In this document: positions 6,228-16,100 of the stretch, piece by piece
Numbering within the stretch: position 1 is the first letter of the stretch
Layout of the letters: each line of letters begins with the position of its first letter
Assembly (NCBI RefSeq): GCF_000272045.2
Contig: NZ_AJYZ02000041.1
Location: 708,134-742,920 of the forward strand
Length of the DNA stretch: 34,787 nt
Direction: 5' to 3'
Source: Vibrio crassostreae 9ZC13
GTDB lineage: Bacteria > Pseudomonadota > Gammaproteobacteria > Enterobacterales > Vibrionaceae
The notes under the pieces: model-generated
Database searches by the model: none
What the model saw: only the letters and a program-made list of their open reading frames with translations
Told to the model about the DNA's origin: nothing
Position numbers and translations under genes: made by a program

Positions 6228-7565
6228 ATGAGTGAAATGACTCAAACTGCCGAAGAGCAGCCAATTGATGAGTTGGTGGGCTGGGTCAAGCAGCATGATT
6301 TTTCATTAAACTTGCCACCAGAGCGCTTAGCATTTTTGATTGCTATCGCAGTACTAAGCAATGAAAGGTTCGATGAAGAGTTGGGCGAGGGTGAACTGCA
6401 CGATGCATTTACCATCGTCACTCGACTGTTTGAAGATACTGGCGAAGCGTCCGCGTTTCGTGCCAACAATGCCATCAACGAGTTAGTTAAACAGAAGTTG
6501 ATTAGCCGCTTTACCAGCGAAATCACCGATGGTGCGAGTATTTATCGCTTATCACCATTGGCGATTGGTATTTCAGATTATTACTTACGCCACCGTCAGT
6601 TCTCTAAGTTAAAACTGTCTATCCAGCTTTCTATGGTTGCGGACGAGATGGCAAAAGCCATTGAAGCAGCACAAAAAGGCGGAACTCCAGGACATTGGAG
6701 AAAGAATGTTTACGGCGTGCTCAAGTATTCTGTTGGTGAAATTTTCGATCAGATTGATCTTAACCAACGTGTTATGGATGAGCAGCAGCAAACCGTTAAA
6801 CAGCAAATTGCCGACCTTTTAAACAAGGATTGGCGAGAGGCGATTAACAACTGTGAAACCTTGCTTTCAGAAACCTCGTCCACACTAAAAGAATTGCAAG
6901 ACACCTTGCAAGCGGCGGGGGATGAACTGCAAACACAGATCCTCGATATTCAAGAAATTGTTTACGGTGACGATGAACTCGAGTTCGTTGGCGAAACCCT
7001 GTTCGGCTTGCAGATGAAGCTAGACCGAATCACCAGTTGGGGCCAACAAGCCATCGATTTATGGATCGGCTACGACCGCCATGTTCACAAGTTCATCCGT
7101 ACCGCGATTGATATGGATAAAAACCGCGCCTTTAGCCAGCGCTTGCGTCAGTCAGTCACTGACTACTTTGATGCGCCTTGGTTATTGACCTACGCCGATG
7201 CTGAGAAGCTGACGGATCTTCGTGATGAAGCGCTCGTGCTTCGTGATGACGAAGTGATGGGACAAGCACCAATCGACGTAGAGTACGAAGAATTTGAGCA
7301 AGTAAATGACCTGCTTTCAGATCGAATTGCAGAGATGTTAAAAGCTCACAAACAGCAAGGCGCGCCAATTGATCTTGGCCTTGTGTTACGCGATTACCTC
7401 GCTGCACACCCTCGCACACACCATTTTGATTTAGCCAGAATTGTTGTCGACCAAGCCGTGCGCTTAGGTTACTCAGAGTCTGACTATCAGGCTATTCAGC
7501 CAGATTGGCAGGCAATTAACGATTTCGGTGCAAAGGTACAAGCAAATGTCATTAACAAGTACTGA
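6228..7565 (+). CDS. mukF: MukF, kleisin subunit of the MukBEF condensin
   Basis: A 445-residue protein, close to the 440 of E. coli MukF. The N-terminal winged-helix region (about 10-120) contains DELVGWVKQHDFSLNLPPERLAF. A helical middle part follows, with GHWRKNVYGVLKYSVGEIFDQIDLNQRVMDEQQQ (about 156-189, given here as a landmark across several segments). The C-terminal winged helix includes DLGLVLRDYLAAHPRTHHFD. MukF bridges the two MukB heads and recruits MukE; the complex extrudes DNA loops and replaces Smc-ScpAB in these bacteria. ATG with CAGGA eight bases upstream. It overlaps mukE by 20 bases, so the three muk genes are translationally coupled. Confidence 0.96.
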   Translation: MSEMTQTAEEQPIDELVGWVKQHDFSLNLPPERLAFLIAIAVLSNERFDEELGEGELHDAFTIVTRLFEDTGEASAFRANNAINELVKQKLISRFTSEITDGASIYRLSPLAIGISDYYLRHRQFSKLKLSIQLSMVADEMAKAIEAAQKGGTPGHWRKNVYGVLKYSVGEIFDQIDLNQRVMDEQQQTVKQQIADLLNKDWREAINNCETLLSETSSTLKELQDTLQAAGDELQTQILDIQEIVYGDDELEFVGETLFGLQMKLDRITSWGQQAIDLWIGYDRHVHKFIRTAIDMDKNRAFSQRLRQSVTDYFDAPWLLTYADAEKLTDLRDEALVLRDDEVMGQAPIDVEYEEFEQVNDLLSDRIAEMLKAHKQQGAPIDLGLVLRDYLAAHPRTHHFDLARIVVDQAVRLGYSESDYQAIQPDWQAINDFGAKVQANVINKY

Positions 7566-8352
7566 TGATTACATGCCAGAGAAACTGGTAAAAGCGATAG
7601 CGAACCCACTGTTCCCTGCGCTAGATAGCATGCTGCGTTCAGGTAAGCATGTTTCAACAGAAGACCTAGATAACCACGCGTTGCTGTCTGATTTTGAAGT
7701 TGAGCTCCAGCATTTCTATCAACGCTACAATACGGAATTGGTAAAAGCGCCGGAAGGTTTCTATTACCTGCGTCCGCGTTCTACGTCTCTGATTGGTCGT
7801 AGTGTGTTGTCTGAGCTCGACATGTTGGTTGGAAAGGTGTTGTGTTTCTTATACCTAAGCCCAGAACGTCTTGCTCATGAAGGTATCTTCACCAACCAAG
7901 AACTGTTTGATGAGTTGATGTCGTTAGCGGATGAGAAAAAACTCATGAAGCTAGCAACCAACCGTGCGTCTGGTTCTGACCTAGATAAAGAAAAGCTGTT
8001 CGAAAAAGTACGTACTTCTCTACGTCGCTTACGCCGTATCGGTATGTTGATTGCGATTGGTGAAACCGGCAAGTTCCGTATCAGCGAAGCGGTATTCCGT
8101 TTTGGCGCTGACGTTCGTGTTGGCGATGATATGAAAGAAGCGCAGTTACGTCTTATCCGTGATGGTGAAGCTGTGGTGCATACCCAAGAGCCTAACCAAG
8201 GTAGCTTGTTGAATGAAGAACAAGCGGAAGCCACATCAGAAGTAGATGCAGACGTAGACGAAAACGGTCAACAAGACATTTTTAACGATCAAGCCGGCTT
8301 TGACCTTGAGTCAAACGATGGCGAACAAACAAAAGTAGAAGGTGAAGCATGA
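7546..8352 (+). CDS. mukE: MukE, KITE subunit of the MukBEF condensin
   Basis: A 268-residue tandem winged-helix protein. Landmarks are ANPLFPALDSMLRSGKH, APEGFYYLRPRSTSLIGRS, LSELDMLVGKVLCFLYLSPE and FRFGADVRVGDDMKEAQ. A GTG six codons upstream (7528) is in frame, but the ATG at 7546 is preferred because AAGGT lies 8 bases before it and the product then begins close to the E. coli N-terminus. MukE dimers bind MukF and modulate MukB ATPase. The C-terminal 60 residues are acidic and longer than in the 234-residue E. coli protein (EVDADVDENGQQD and following). It overlaps mukF by 20 bases and mukB by 4 (ATGA). Confidence 0.95.
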   Translation: MSLTSTDDYMPEKLVKAIANPLFPALDSMLRSGKHVSTEDLDNHALLSDFEVELQHFYQRYNTELVKAPEGFYYLRPRSTSLIGRSVLSELDMLVGKVLCFLYLSPERLAHEGIFTNQELFDELMSLADEKKLMKLATNRASGSDLDKEKLFEKVRTSLRRLRRIGMLIAIGETGKFRISEAVFRFGADVRVGDDMKEAQLRLIRDGEAVVHTQEPNQGSLLNEEQAEATSEVDADVDENGQQDIFNDQAGFDLESNDGEQTKVEGEA

Positions 8353-11300
8353 TTGAAAGAGGTAAGTATCAATCATTAACCATGGTCAACTGGAACGGCT
8401 TCTTTGCGCGTACTTTTGATATTGATGGATTGGTTACAACGCTTTCTGGCGGTAACGGTGCGGGTAAGTCGACCACAATGGCGGCATTCATCACAGCACT
8501 GATCCCTGACCAAAGCCTTCTGCATTTCCGTAACACAACGGAAGCGGGTAGCTCACAGTCATCTCGTGATAAAGGCCTTTACGGTAAGCTTCAGCCAGGC
8601 GCATGTTATGCCGCACTAGATGTTGTGAATTCTCGTAATCAGCGTCTATTGTTTGCAGTAAAACTGCAGCAAGTCGCGGGTCGTGATAAGAAAGTCGACA
8701 TTAAACCGTTCGTTATCCAAGGCCTTCCAAGCCATGTGAAACCAACGGATGTGTTGATTCAGAACGTTTCAGACAGCCACGCTCGCGTATGTCAGTTGAA
8801 CGACGTGAAAGCGGCGGTTGCACAATACGAAGGCTCGCATTTTAAGGCCTTCTCTTCGATTGTTGATTACCACTCGCAAATGTTTGAATACGGTGTGGTA
8901 CCGAAGAAACTACGTAACAGCAGCGACCGTTCTAAGTTCTACCGCCTAATTGAAGCATCACTTTACGGTGGTATCTCAAGTGCGATTACGCGTTCTCTGC
9001 GTGATTACCTGTTACCGCAAAATGGTGGTGTGAAGAAAGCGTTCCAAGACATGGAATCAGCACTACGCGAAAACCGTATGACGCTAGAAGCGATCAAAAC
9101 GACTCAGTCGGATCGTGATTTGTTTAAGCACTTGATCACTGAATCTACGAACTACGTGGCAGCAGATTACATGCGCCATGCTAACGATCGTCGCAACAAG
9201 CTTGATCAAACCATGAAGTTCCGTGGTGAGCTGTTTGGTTCTCGTGAAACCTTGCTTGATCAAAACAACTTGTTGAACCGCGTTCAAGAAGAACTAGAGT
9301 TACTTGTCGATCAAGAATCAGCACTAGAGCAAGATTACCAAGCGGCTTCGGATCATCTGCAATTAGTTCAAACTGCACTTCGTCAGCAAGAGAAAATTGC
9401 CCGCTACAGCGAAGATCTAGAAGAGCTTAACGAGCGTCTAGAAGAGCAAATGATGGTGGTTGAAGAAGCTCAAGAGCGAGTACTTCTTGCTGAAGAGCAG
9501 GCAACCATCACTGAAGAAGAAGTGGATAGCCTGAAAACTCAGCTTGCTGACTACCAACAAGCGTTGGATGTTCAGCAAACGCGTGCACTTCAATACCAGC
9601 AAGCGGTTCAAGCATTAGAGAAAACTAAGCAGTTGCTTGGTGATGAATCTATTACGGCAGAAAGCGCACTAACTCTGGTTTCAGAGCTAAAAGCACAAGA
9701 AGAATCAAGCACTCAAACGCTACTGTCGACGAAGCATAAACTAGACATGTCTTCTGCTGCTTCTGCACAGTTCGACAAAGCGCTCGCTCTTGTTAAAAGT
9801 ATTATCGGTGACGTTGAGCGTAAAGAAGCGTCTAGCAGCGCTAAGCAAGCTTTAGAAAAAGGTCGTAACGCAAAACACGTTGTTGAGAACGAACAGCAGT
9901 GGCGCGCTCAGCACCGCGACATGGCTCGTGATGTGGCTCAGCAGCGTCAAGCAAAAGAGCTTGCGACTGAATACCAAAAACAGCACAACATCTCACTGAC
10001 TGATGAAGCGGTTTTCGATGAAGAACGTGAACGTCATGCTATGCAGATCGAGTCCCTTGAGTACGCTCAAGAAGAGCTGCGTGAAGCGAAGAGCGAGCAA
10101 CGTCGTATACAACAAAACCACGACCAAGAGATTCAAAAACTTGAGTCAATTGCTCCTGCGTGGATCACGGCAAACGATGCACTTGAAGCTTTAAGAGATC
10201 AAACAGACGCTGAGCTAGAAGATAGCCAAGCGGTAATGACTCAAATGCAGCAAGTACTTGAAGATGAGAAATCTCAAGCGGTAGCAAAAGATCAGTTGGC
10301 AACGCGCCGAGCTGAACTTGAGCAAGAGATTGAGCGTTTAGCTTCGCCAGGTGGTTCTAACGATCCTCGCCTGAAAGGCCTGGCGGATACGCTGGGTGGC
10401 GTGCTGCTTTCTGAGATCTACGATGACATCACGATTGGTGATGCGCCGTACTTTAGTGCGATGTACGGCCCAGCTCGTCACGCGATTGTGGTTTCGGATC
10501 TTGATGGTATTAAAGAGAAGCTGGTGGATCTTGATGATTGTCCAGAAGACCTTTACATCCTAGAAGGCGATGTAGACGCGTTTGATGACAGCTCGTTTAA
10601 TGCCGATGAGCTTGAAGGCGCGGTGTGTGTTCAGCTGAACGATCGCCAAATGCGTTACTCTCGTTTCCCTGAGATCCCACTGTTTGGCCGTGCGGCTCGT
10701 GAACAACGTCTAGAGAAATTGCGCGAAGAGCGTGACGTTGTGGTTGAAAACCACGCGAAGGCAGCGTTTGACTCTCAAAAACTGAATCGCCTATACCAAG
10801 CATTCAACAGCTTTGTTGCGAAGCACCTGCACGTTGCGTTTAACGCAGACCCAGAGCAAGCACTTGCTGCGATTCGTGATAAGCGTAATCAAATTGTTCG
10901 TTCTCTGGCTGAGCTTAACTCTAAAGAGCAGCAGCAACGCAGTCAGCTTCTACAAAGCAAGCAGGCACTTGGTGCGCTAGATAAATTAGCACCAATGGTT
11001 CGTATTTTAGAAGACGAAACATTGGCTGAGCGTTTAGCTGAATTAGAAGCGCAACTAGAGCGTTTAAGTGAAGCGAAATCTTACTTGAATACGCACGGCA
11101 AGGCGCTTACTTCTCTAGAACAGTTCGTATCTGCACTAGACGCTGACCCAGAGCAATTCGAAGCTTTGGAAGCAGAGTACCGTCAAGCAGACAACGCGCT
11201 ACAAACGCTAAAAGGCAAAGTGTTCGCACTGTCTGATCTGATTGAGCGTCGTCATTACTTTGCTTACGCGGATTCTGTTGATTTGCTTAATAAGAGCAGT

Positions 11301-12809
11301 GAACTGAGCGAGCAACTGAAAGCGAAGTTGGTTCAAGCTGAACAAGCAAGAACCAAAGGCCGCGATGGCTTGAAGCAAGCTCGCGAACAGATGAACCAAT
11401 ACAACCAAGTATTGGCGGCACTGAAGAGCTCACATCAAGCGAAGCAAGAAACGGTTCAAGAGTTCAAACAAGAGCTACAAGAGTTCGGCGTAAACGCTGA
11501 CGAAGGCGCTGAAGAGCGTGCTGTACGTCGTCGTGACGAGCTTCAAGAGCGTCTGCACACATCTCGCAGCCGTAAGAGTGAATACGAGCGTACGATTACG
11601 TCAACTGAACTTGAGATGAAAGCACTGGCTAAGCGTCTTAAGAAAGTTCAAAAAGAGTACACCGAGCTTCGTACTTTCGTTGTTGCAGCGAAAGCGGGTT
11701 GGTGTTCAGTACTTCGTTTAGCGCGTGAGAATGATGTTGAACGTCGTCTGCATAAACGTGAACTGGCTTATCTAACGGCAGGCGAGCTTCGCTCTATGTC
11801 GGATAAATCACTGGGTGCGCTACGTCTGGCGGTAGCCGACAATGACGACCTGCGTGATTCGCTGCGTTTATCTGAAGACAACGCGCATCCAGAGCGTAAA
11901 GTTCTGTTCTACATTGCGGTTTACCAACACCTTCGTGAGCGTATTCGCCAAGATATTATTCACACGGATGATCCGGTTGAAGCAATCGAAGAGATGGAAG
12001 TGGAGCTAGCTCGACTAACAGAAGAACTGACGCAGCGTGAAAATCGCCTGGCAATCAGCTCTGAGTCCGTAGCAAGCATCATCAAGAAAACGATTCAGCG
12101 CGAGCAGAACCGTATTCGAATGCTGAACCAAGGTTTGTCTAACATTTACTTTGGTCAGGTTAAAGGCGTACGTCTGAACGTTAAGATCCGTGAAAGCCAC
12201 GAGATCTTGCTATCAGGGCTAGCAACTCAACAAGAGCAACACAAAGACTTGTTTGAATCAACGCGCTTTACCTTCTCAGAAGCGATGGCGAAGTTGTTCC
12301 AACGAGTGAACCCGCATATCGATATGGGTCAACGTTCTCCACAGGTTCTTGGTGAAGAGCTACTGGATTACCGTAACTACCTAGAGCTGAGTGTTGAAGT
12401 TAACCGTGGTTCAGATGGTTGGTTACAAGCTGAATCGGGCGCATTGTCTACGGGTGAGGCGATCGGTACGGGTCAGTCAATCCTATTGATGGTTATTCAG
12501 AGCTGGGAAGAGGAATCTCGTCGACTTCGCAGTAAAGACATCGTTCCATGTCGTTTGTTGTTCCTTGATGAAGCAGCACGTTTGGATTCTAAGTCGATCT
12601 CTACGCTGTTTGAACTGTGTGACCGTTTGGGTATGCAACTTCTGATTGCAGCACCTGAAAACATTAGCCCAGAGAAAGGTACAACCTACAAACTGGTTCG
12701 TAAGGTCTTCAAAGACCACGAGCACGTACATGTTGTTGGCCTGCGCGGTTTTGCTCAAAACAAACCGGCATCCCCAGTTCAAGAGCTTATTGAAGAAGCT
12801 GAGCAATAA
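8349..12809 (+). CDS. mukB: MukB, SMC-like ATPase of the MukBEF condensin
   Basis: A 1486-residue protein, the same length as E. coli MukB. The N-terminal head half has Walker A GGNGAGKST (34-42). Long coiled-coil arms, rich in Glu, Gln, Ala and Leu, cover about 290-660 and 790-1140. The hinge lies between (about 667-790, beginning SPGGSNDPRLKGLADTLGG). The C-terminal head half carries the signature LSTGEAIGTGQ (about 1365-1375) and Walker B CRLLFLDEAARLD (about 1401-1413). MukB uses ATP to entrap and compact chromosomal DNA with MukE-MukF, and in E. coli its hinge binds topoisomerase IV. It is the last gene of the mukFEB unit. The stop codon lies inside the first of three 20-bp tandem repeats, and a terminator follows. 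Confidence 0.97.
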   Translation: MIERGKYQSLTMVNWNGFFARTFDIDGLVTTLSGGNGAGKSTTMAAFITALIPDQSLLHFRNTTEAGSSQSSRDKGLYGKLQPGACYAALDVVNSRNQRLLFAVKLQQVAGRDKKVDIKPFVIQGLPSHVKPTDVLIQNVSDSHARVCQLNDVKAAVAQYEGSHFKAFSSIVDYHSQMFEYGVVPKKLRNSSDRSKFYRLIEASLYGGISSAITRSLRDYLLPQNGGVKKAFQDMESALRENRMTLEAIKTTQSDRDLFKHLITESTNYVAADYMRHANDRRNKLDQTMKFRGELFGSRETLLDQNNLLNRVQEELELLVDQESALEQDYQAASDHLQLVQTALRQQEKIARYSEDLEELNERLEEQMMVVEEAQERVLLAEEQATITEEEVDSLKTQLADYQQALDVQQTRALQYQQAVQALEKTKQLLGDESITAESALTLVSELKAQEESSTQTLLSTKHKLDMSSAASAQFDKALALVKSIIGDVERKEASSSAKQALEKGRNAKHVVENEQQWRAQHRDMARDVAQQRQAKELATEYQKQHNISLTDEAVFDEERERHAMQIESLEYAQEELREAKSEQRRIQQNHDQEIQKLESIAPAWITANDALEALRDQTDAELEDSQAVMTQMQQVLEDEKSQAVAKDQLATRRAELEQEIERLASPGGSNDPRLKGLADTLGGVLLSEIYDDITIGDAPYFSAMYGPARHAIVVSDLDGIKEKLVDLDDCPEDLYILEGDVDAFDDSSFNADELEGAVCVQLNDRQMRYSRFPEIPLFGRAAREQRLEKLREERDVVVENHAKAAFDSQKLNRLYQAFNSFVAKHLHVAFNADPEQALAAIRDKRNQIVRSLAELNSKEQQQRSQLLQSKQALGALDKLAPMVRILEDETLAERLAELEAQLERLSEAKSYLNTHGKALTSLEQFVSALDADPEQFEALEAEYRQADNALQTLKGKVFALSDLIERRHYFAYADSVDLLNKSSELSEQLKAKLVQAEQARTKGRDGLKQAREQMNQYNQVLAALKSSHQAKQETVQEFKQELQEFGVNADEGAEERAVRRRDELQERLHTSRSRKSEYERTITSTELEMKALAKRLKKVQKEYTELRTFVVAAKAGWCSVLRLARENDVERRLHKRELAYLTAGELRSMSDKSLGALRLAVADNDDLRDSLRLSEDNAHPERKVLFYIAVYQHLRERIRQDIIHTDDPVEAIEEMEVELARLTEELTQRENRLAISSESVASIIKKTIQREQNRIRMLNQGLSNIYFGQVKGVRLNVKIRESHEILLSGLATQQEQHKDLFESTRFTFSEAMAKLFQRVNPHIDMGQRSPQVLGEELLDYRNYLELSVEVNRGSDGWLQAESGALSTGEAIGTGQSILLMVIQSWEEESRRLRSKDIVPCRLLFLDEAARLDSKSISTLFELCDRLGMQLLIAAPENISPEKGTTYKLVRKVFKDHEHVHVVGLRGFAQNKPASPVQELIEEAEQ

Positions 12810-12860
12810 CCTTGATAGCCGAGCAATAAGCTTGATAACTGAGTTATAAGCTCGAAAGCG
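12801..12860. repeat. Three imperfect 20-bp tandem repeats over the mukB stop codon
   Basis: Copies at 12801-12820, 12821-12840 and 12841-12860 start GAGCAATAACCTTGATAG, GAGCAATAAGCTTGATAA and GAGTTATAAGCTCGAAAG. The first holds the last two MukB codons and the stop; each later copy repeats GAG-CAA/TTA-TAA. Divergence grows towards the third copy, which suggests an old local duplication. Confidence 0.8.
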
Positions 12861-12879
12861 ACTCAATGATATTTGTACA

Positions 12880-12906
12880 AAGCCCCTAATCAATAGGGGC
12901 TTTTTT
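12880..12906 (+). terminator. Rho-independent terminator of mukFEB
   Basis: A 9-bp stem AAGCCCCTA / TAGGGGCTT (12880-12888 with 12894-12902) with a 5-base loop runs into TTTTTT. Confidence 0.9.
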
Positions 12907-12965
12907 GTATCTTGAATCTAATTTCCTCAACTGAACTCCTCTCGCCTAATTCTTTTATCGATACT

Positions 12966-12997
12966 GATAAGACCACTCATACCTTGTGGTTATTATC
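12966..12997. promoter_or_regulatory. Imperfect inverted repeat upstream of the formate dehydrogenase gene
   Basis: GATAAGACCAC and GTGGTTATTATC flank about 9 bases; the arms pair except for one bulged and one changed base. It lies about 150 bases before the start codon. It could be an operator; no known regulator was matched. Confidence 0.3.
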
Positions 12998-13142
12998 AAT
13001 GGAACTTGTTTGAGGTCACACGCACAAAACCACAAATAATGTATGGTAATGACATAGATTTAATAATATTAATAATATTGTATTACTTAAATTTTAATTG
13101 TTGATAACTCGCGTGTGCGAAAGGTAAAGGTAGGACTTAGGT

Positions 13143-16100
13143 ATGATTCAAATCGTTATTGATGGGAAATATCGAATCGTCGAGCAAGGACAAACCGTTC
13201 TTGAAGCGGCAAAAACATGTGGTTTGGAAATCCCATCTTTATGTGGTTTGAATAAAACAGCGGATAAAGTGCCGTGTGATTTGTGTGTTGTGGAAGTTGA
13301 TGGCGTTGGTGTTACTCGCTCTTGTGAGCTTGAAGTGTCTAATGGGCTGAATATTACCACTCAGTCAAAACAGTTAACGAATCATCGACAAGAAGCGTTG
13401 AATCGCATCATGACCGATCACTACGCTGACTGTGAGGCGCCATGCCAAACAGCCTGTCCTGCTGGGGTCGACATCCAATCTTACCTGCACCATATTGCTC
13501 AAAATGATCACATTAAAGCGATTGAAGTGATCAAAAAGACATTGCCAATGCCGCTTTCAATTGGTCGTGTGTGTCCTGCTTTCTGTGAAACCGAATGTCG
13601 TCGTAACTTGGTCGATGAGTCCATTGCGATTCGCCAACTCAAACGACACGCTGCCGATGCGGATCTAGCGGCTCAAGAGAGCTACATGCCAGCGAAGAAA
13701 CCAAATAAAGGCAAGAGCATTGCTATTGTTGGTAGTGGCCCCGGTGGGCTTACGGCGGGTTATTACCTATCTAACGAAGGCTATGAAGTCAGTGTCTATG
13801 AGTCGATGCCCAAAGCGGGTGGTTGGCTGCGTTACGGTATCCCTGAATATCGCTTACCTAAGTCGATTCTAGATAAAGAAATCGAGTTGATGTGTCGCAA
13901 CGGAATGGTGGTTGAGTGCGGTAAAAAACTCGGTGTTGATTTTACACTGTCTGATTTAAGTAACGATTTTGATGCGGTTTGTTTAGCCGTTGGCGCATCA
14001 CAAGCGGTTGAAATGAATTACCCGGGTAGTGAACTCGGCGGTTGTTATTTGGGTGTCGATTATCTGAAAGATTACGTGACCGATCAGCAGTATGTCACAG
14101 GTAAAAAGGTCGCAGTAATTGGTGGCGGTAATACCGCGATTGACTGCGCTCGAACAGCGGTGCGTGATGGCGCGGATACTACGCTGATTTATCGTCGTAC
14201 TCGAGATGAGATGCCTGCAGAAGATTACGAAATCGAAGAAGCTGAGCATGAAGGTGTGAAGTTCCATTTCTTAACCAACCCGGCAGCAAACATAGCCGAT
14301 GAAAATGGTCATGTATCAGAAATACGATTAGAGCGTATGGCTTTGGGTCCGGCTGATGCTTCAGGTCGTCGCAGCCCTAAACCAACGGGCGAGTTCTTTG
14401 TTGAAGCGTTTGATACGGTTATTGCTGCCGTGTCACAAAAGCCTGATCTGAGTTTTATGGACAATGAAGCAATTGATATTCCTCTTACTCGTTGGAATAC
14501 CGCAGATGCTGATCCACAAACCATGCATACCGGAACCGGAAATATTTTCAGTATTGGTGATTTCCGACGCGGCCCTGCAACTGCAGTCGAAGCGGTGGGG
14601 GATGGGCGTATTGCTGCACAAGCGATCGATCGCTTCTTCCATGGTGATATGGAAAATATTCCGGCTAAACCGTTTAACTCAAGAAAGCACAAACAGCTCA
14701 AAGCGGTGGATCCTGAGCAATACAAATCTATACAACGCATGGCGCGCAAGATCATGCCTGAGCTAACGCCCGAACAGCGTGAACAAAGCTTCGATGAAGT
14801 AGAAACAGGGTTTGATAATGCCGATGCAATCGCTGAAGCTGCAAGATGTTTAGAGTGTGGCTGCCAAGCTAATACAGATTGCGACCTACGAGACTACTCG
14901 ACTGAATACAAAGCAACGCAAACCCATCCTGAATACAAAATCGATGTGGCTTCGAATGAGAGTTGGCAGGCGATTCGTGCTGAAGAAGCGAAGGTCGGGT
15001 TAACAAGACAAAAATTTCCGGTCGATGACAGTTCTGAGTTCATTATCTTTGACGCTAACCGCTGTATTAGTTGTGGCCAGTGTATCCAAGCATGTCGAGA
15101 ACAGAATGTTCATGGCGTTCTAAGCTTCATGAATCAATCGGATGGCAAACCTGCATCAAGACCTGAATGTCGCCCTAACTTTGGGGCAGATAAGACCTTA
15201 ATGGGCGACTCAAACTGCGTTCAATGTGGATCGTGTATTCAGGTGTGTCCAACCGGTGCAATGGTGGATGCTCGCGACAGAAAGCAGGGAGACACAGACG
15301 TACTCAAGAAAGTCGATACCATCTGCACCTATTGCGGTGTCGGCTGCAAGCTAACCATGCATATCGATGAGCAGAAAAACAAAATCCGCTATATCGAAGG
15401 CGGAGACTCTCCGGTTAATGAAGGCATGTTGTGTGTTAAGGGACGATTTGGCTTCGATTTTGTGGGCAGCGATGCGCGTTTAACCACACCATTAATTCGT
15501 AAAGATGGCTGGTTGCAACCTGCAAGTTGGGATGAGGCAGTTAAGCTTATTGCCGAGAAGTTTACTGCGATTAAGCAAGGCTTTGGCAGTAACGCTTTAG
15601 CGGGGTTCTCGTCGGCGAAAACCACCAATGAAGATAACTATGCCTTCCAAAAATTCATACGTCGTGAACTCGGTACCAATAACGTCGATCACTGTGCGCG
15701 CCTTTGTCACGCATCTACTGTTACTGGTTTAGAGGCTTCGCTAGGTAGCGGGGCGATGACCAATGATATTCCAAGCATCAAGCACTCAGATGTGATCTTT
15801 ATTATTGGCTCCGACACCACGTCAGCACACCCAATTATTGGCTCGCATATCAAGCAAGCTGTGAGACATGGTGGAGCGCGATTGATCGTTGCCGATCCAA
15901 AACGAATAGATATTGCTGACCATGCTGAGCTTTACTTAGCGCACCGACCGGGTACCGATGTAATGCTGATAAATGGTGTGATGCAGCAGATCATCAAACA
16001 TGGTTGGTATGACCAAGAGTATATCGAAGATCGTGTGGACGGCTTTGATACCTTGCTGCAAGAGGTGATGTCGCCAAGTTATTCGCTAGACAAAGTAGAA

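Larger units (their letters stand above)
12810..13142. other. mukB-fdh intergenic region
   Basis: No gene is seen. It holds the rest of the tandem repeats, the mukB terminator (12880-12906), an imperfect inverted repeat (12966-12997), a direct repeat of AATAATATT (13062-13070 and 13071-13079) in a very AT-rich stretch, and the ribosome binding site AGGA (13132-13135) of the next gene. Confidence 0.7.

Noticed and set aside
7528..7545. GTG at 7528 as mukE start
   Set aside because: The ATG at 7546 has a properly spaced ribosome binding site that lies inside the extension.
14309..14755. Minus-strand 148-residue ORF inside the formate dehydrogenase gene
   Set aside because: It lies fully opposite a well-conserved coding region and has no recognisable motif.
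15678..15710. Selenocysteine at the formate dehydrogenase active site
   Set aside because: The codon at the Sec position is TGT (Cys855), there is no in-frame TGA, and so no SECIS element is needed.
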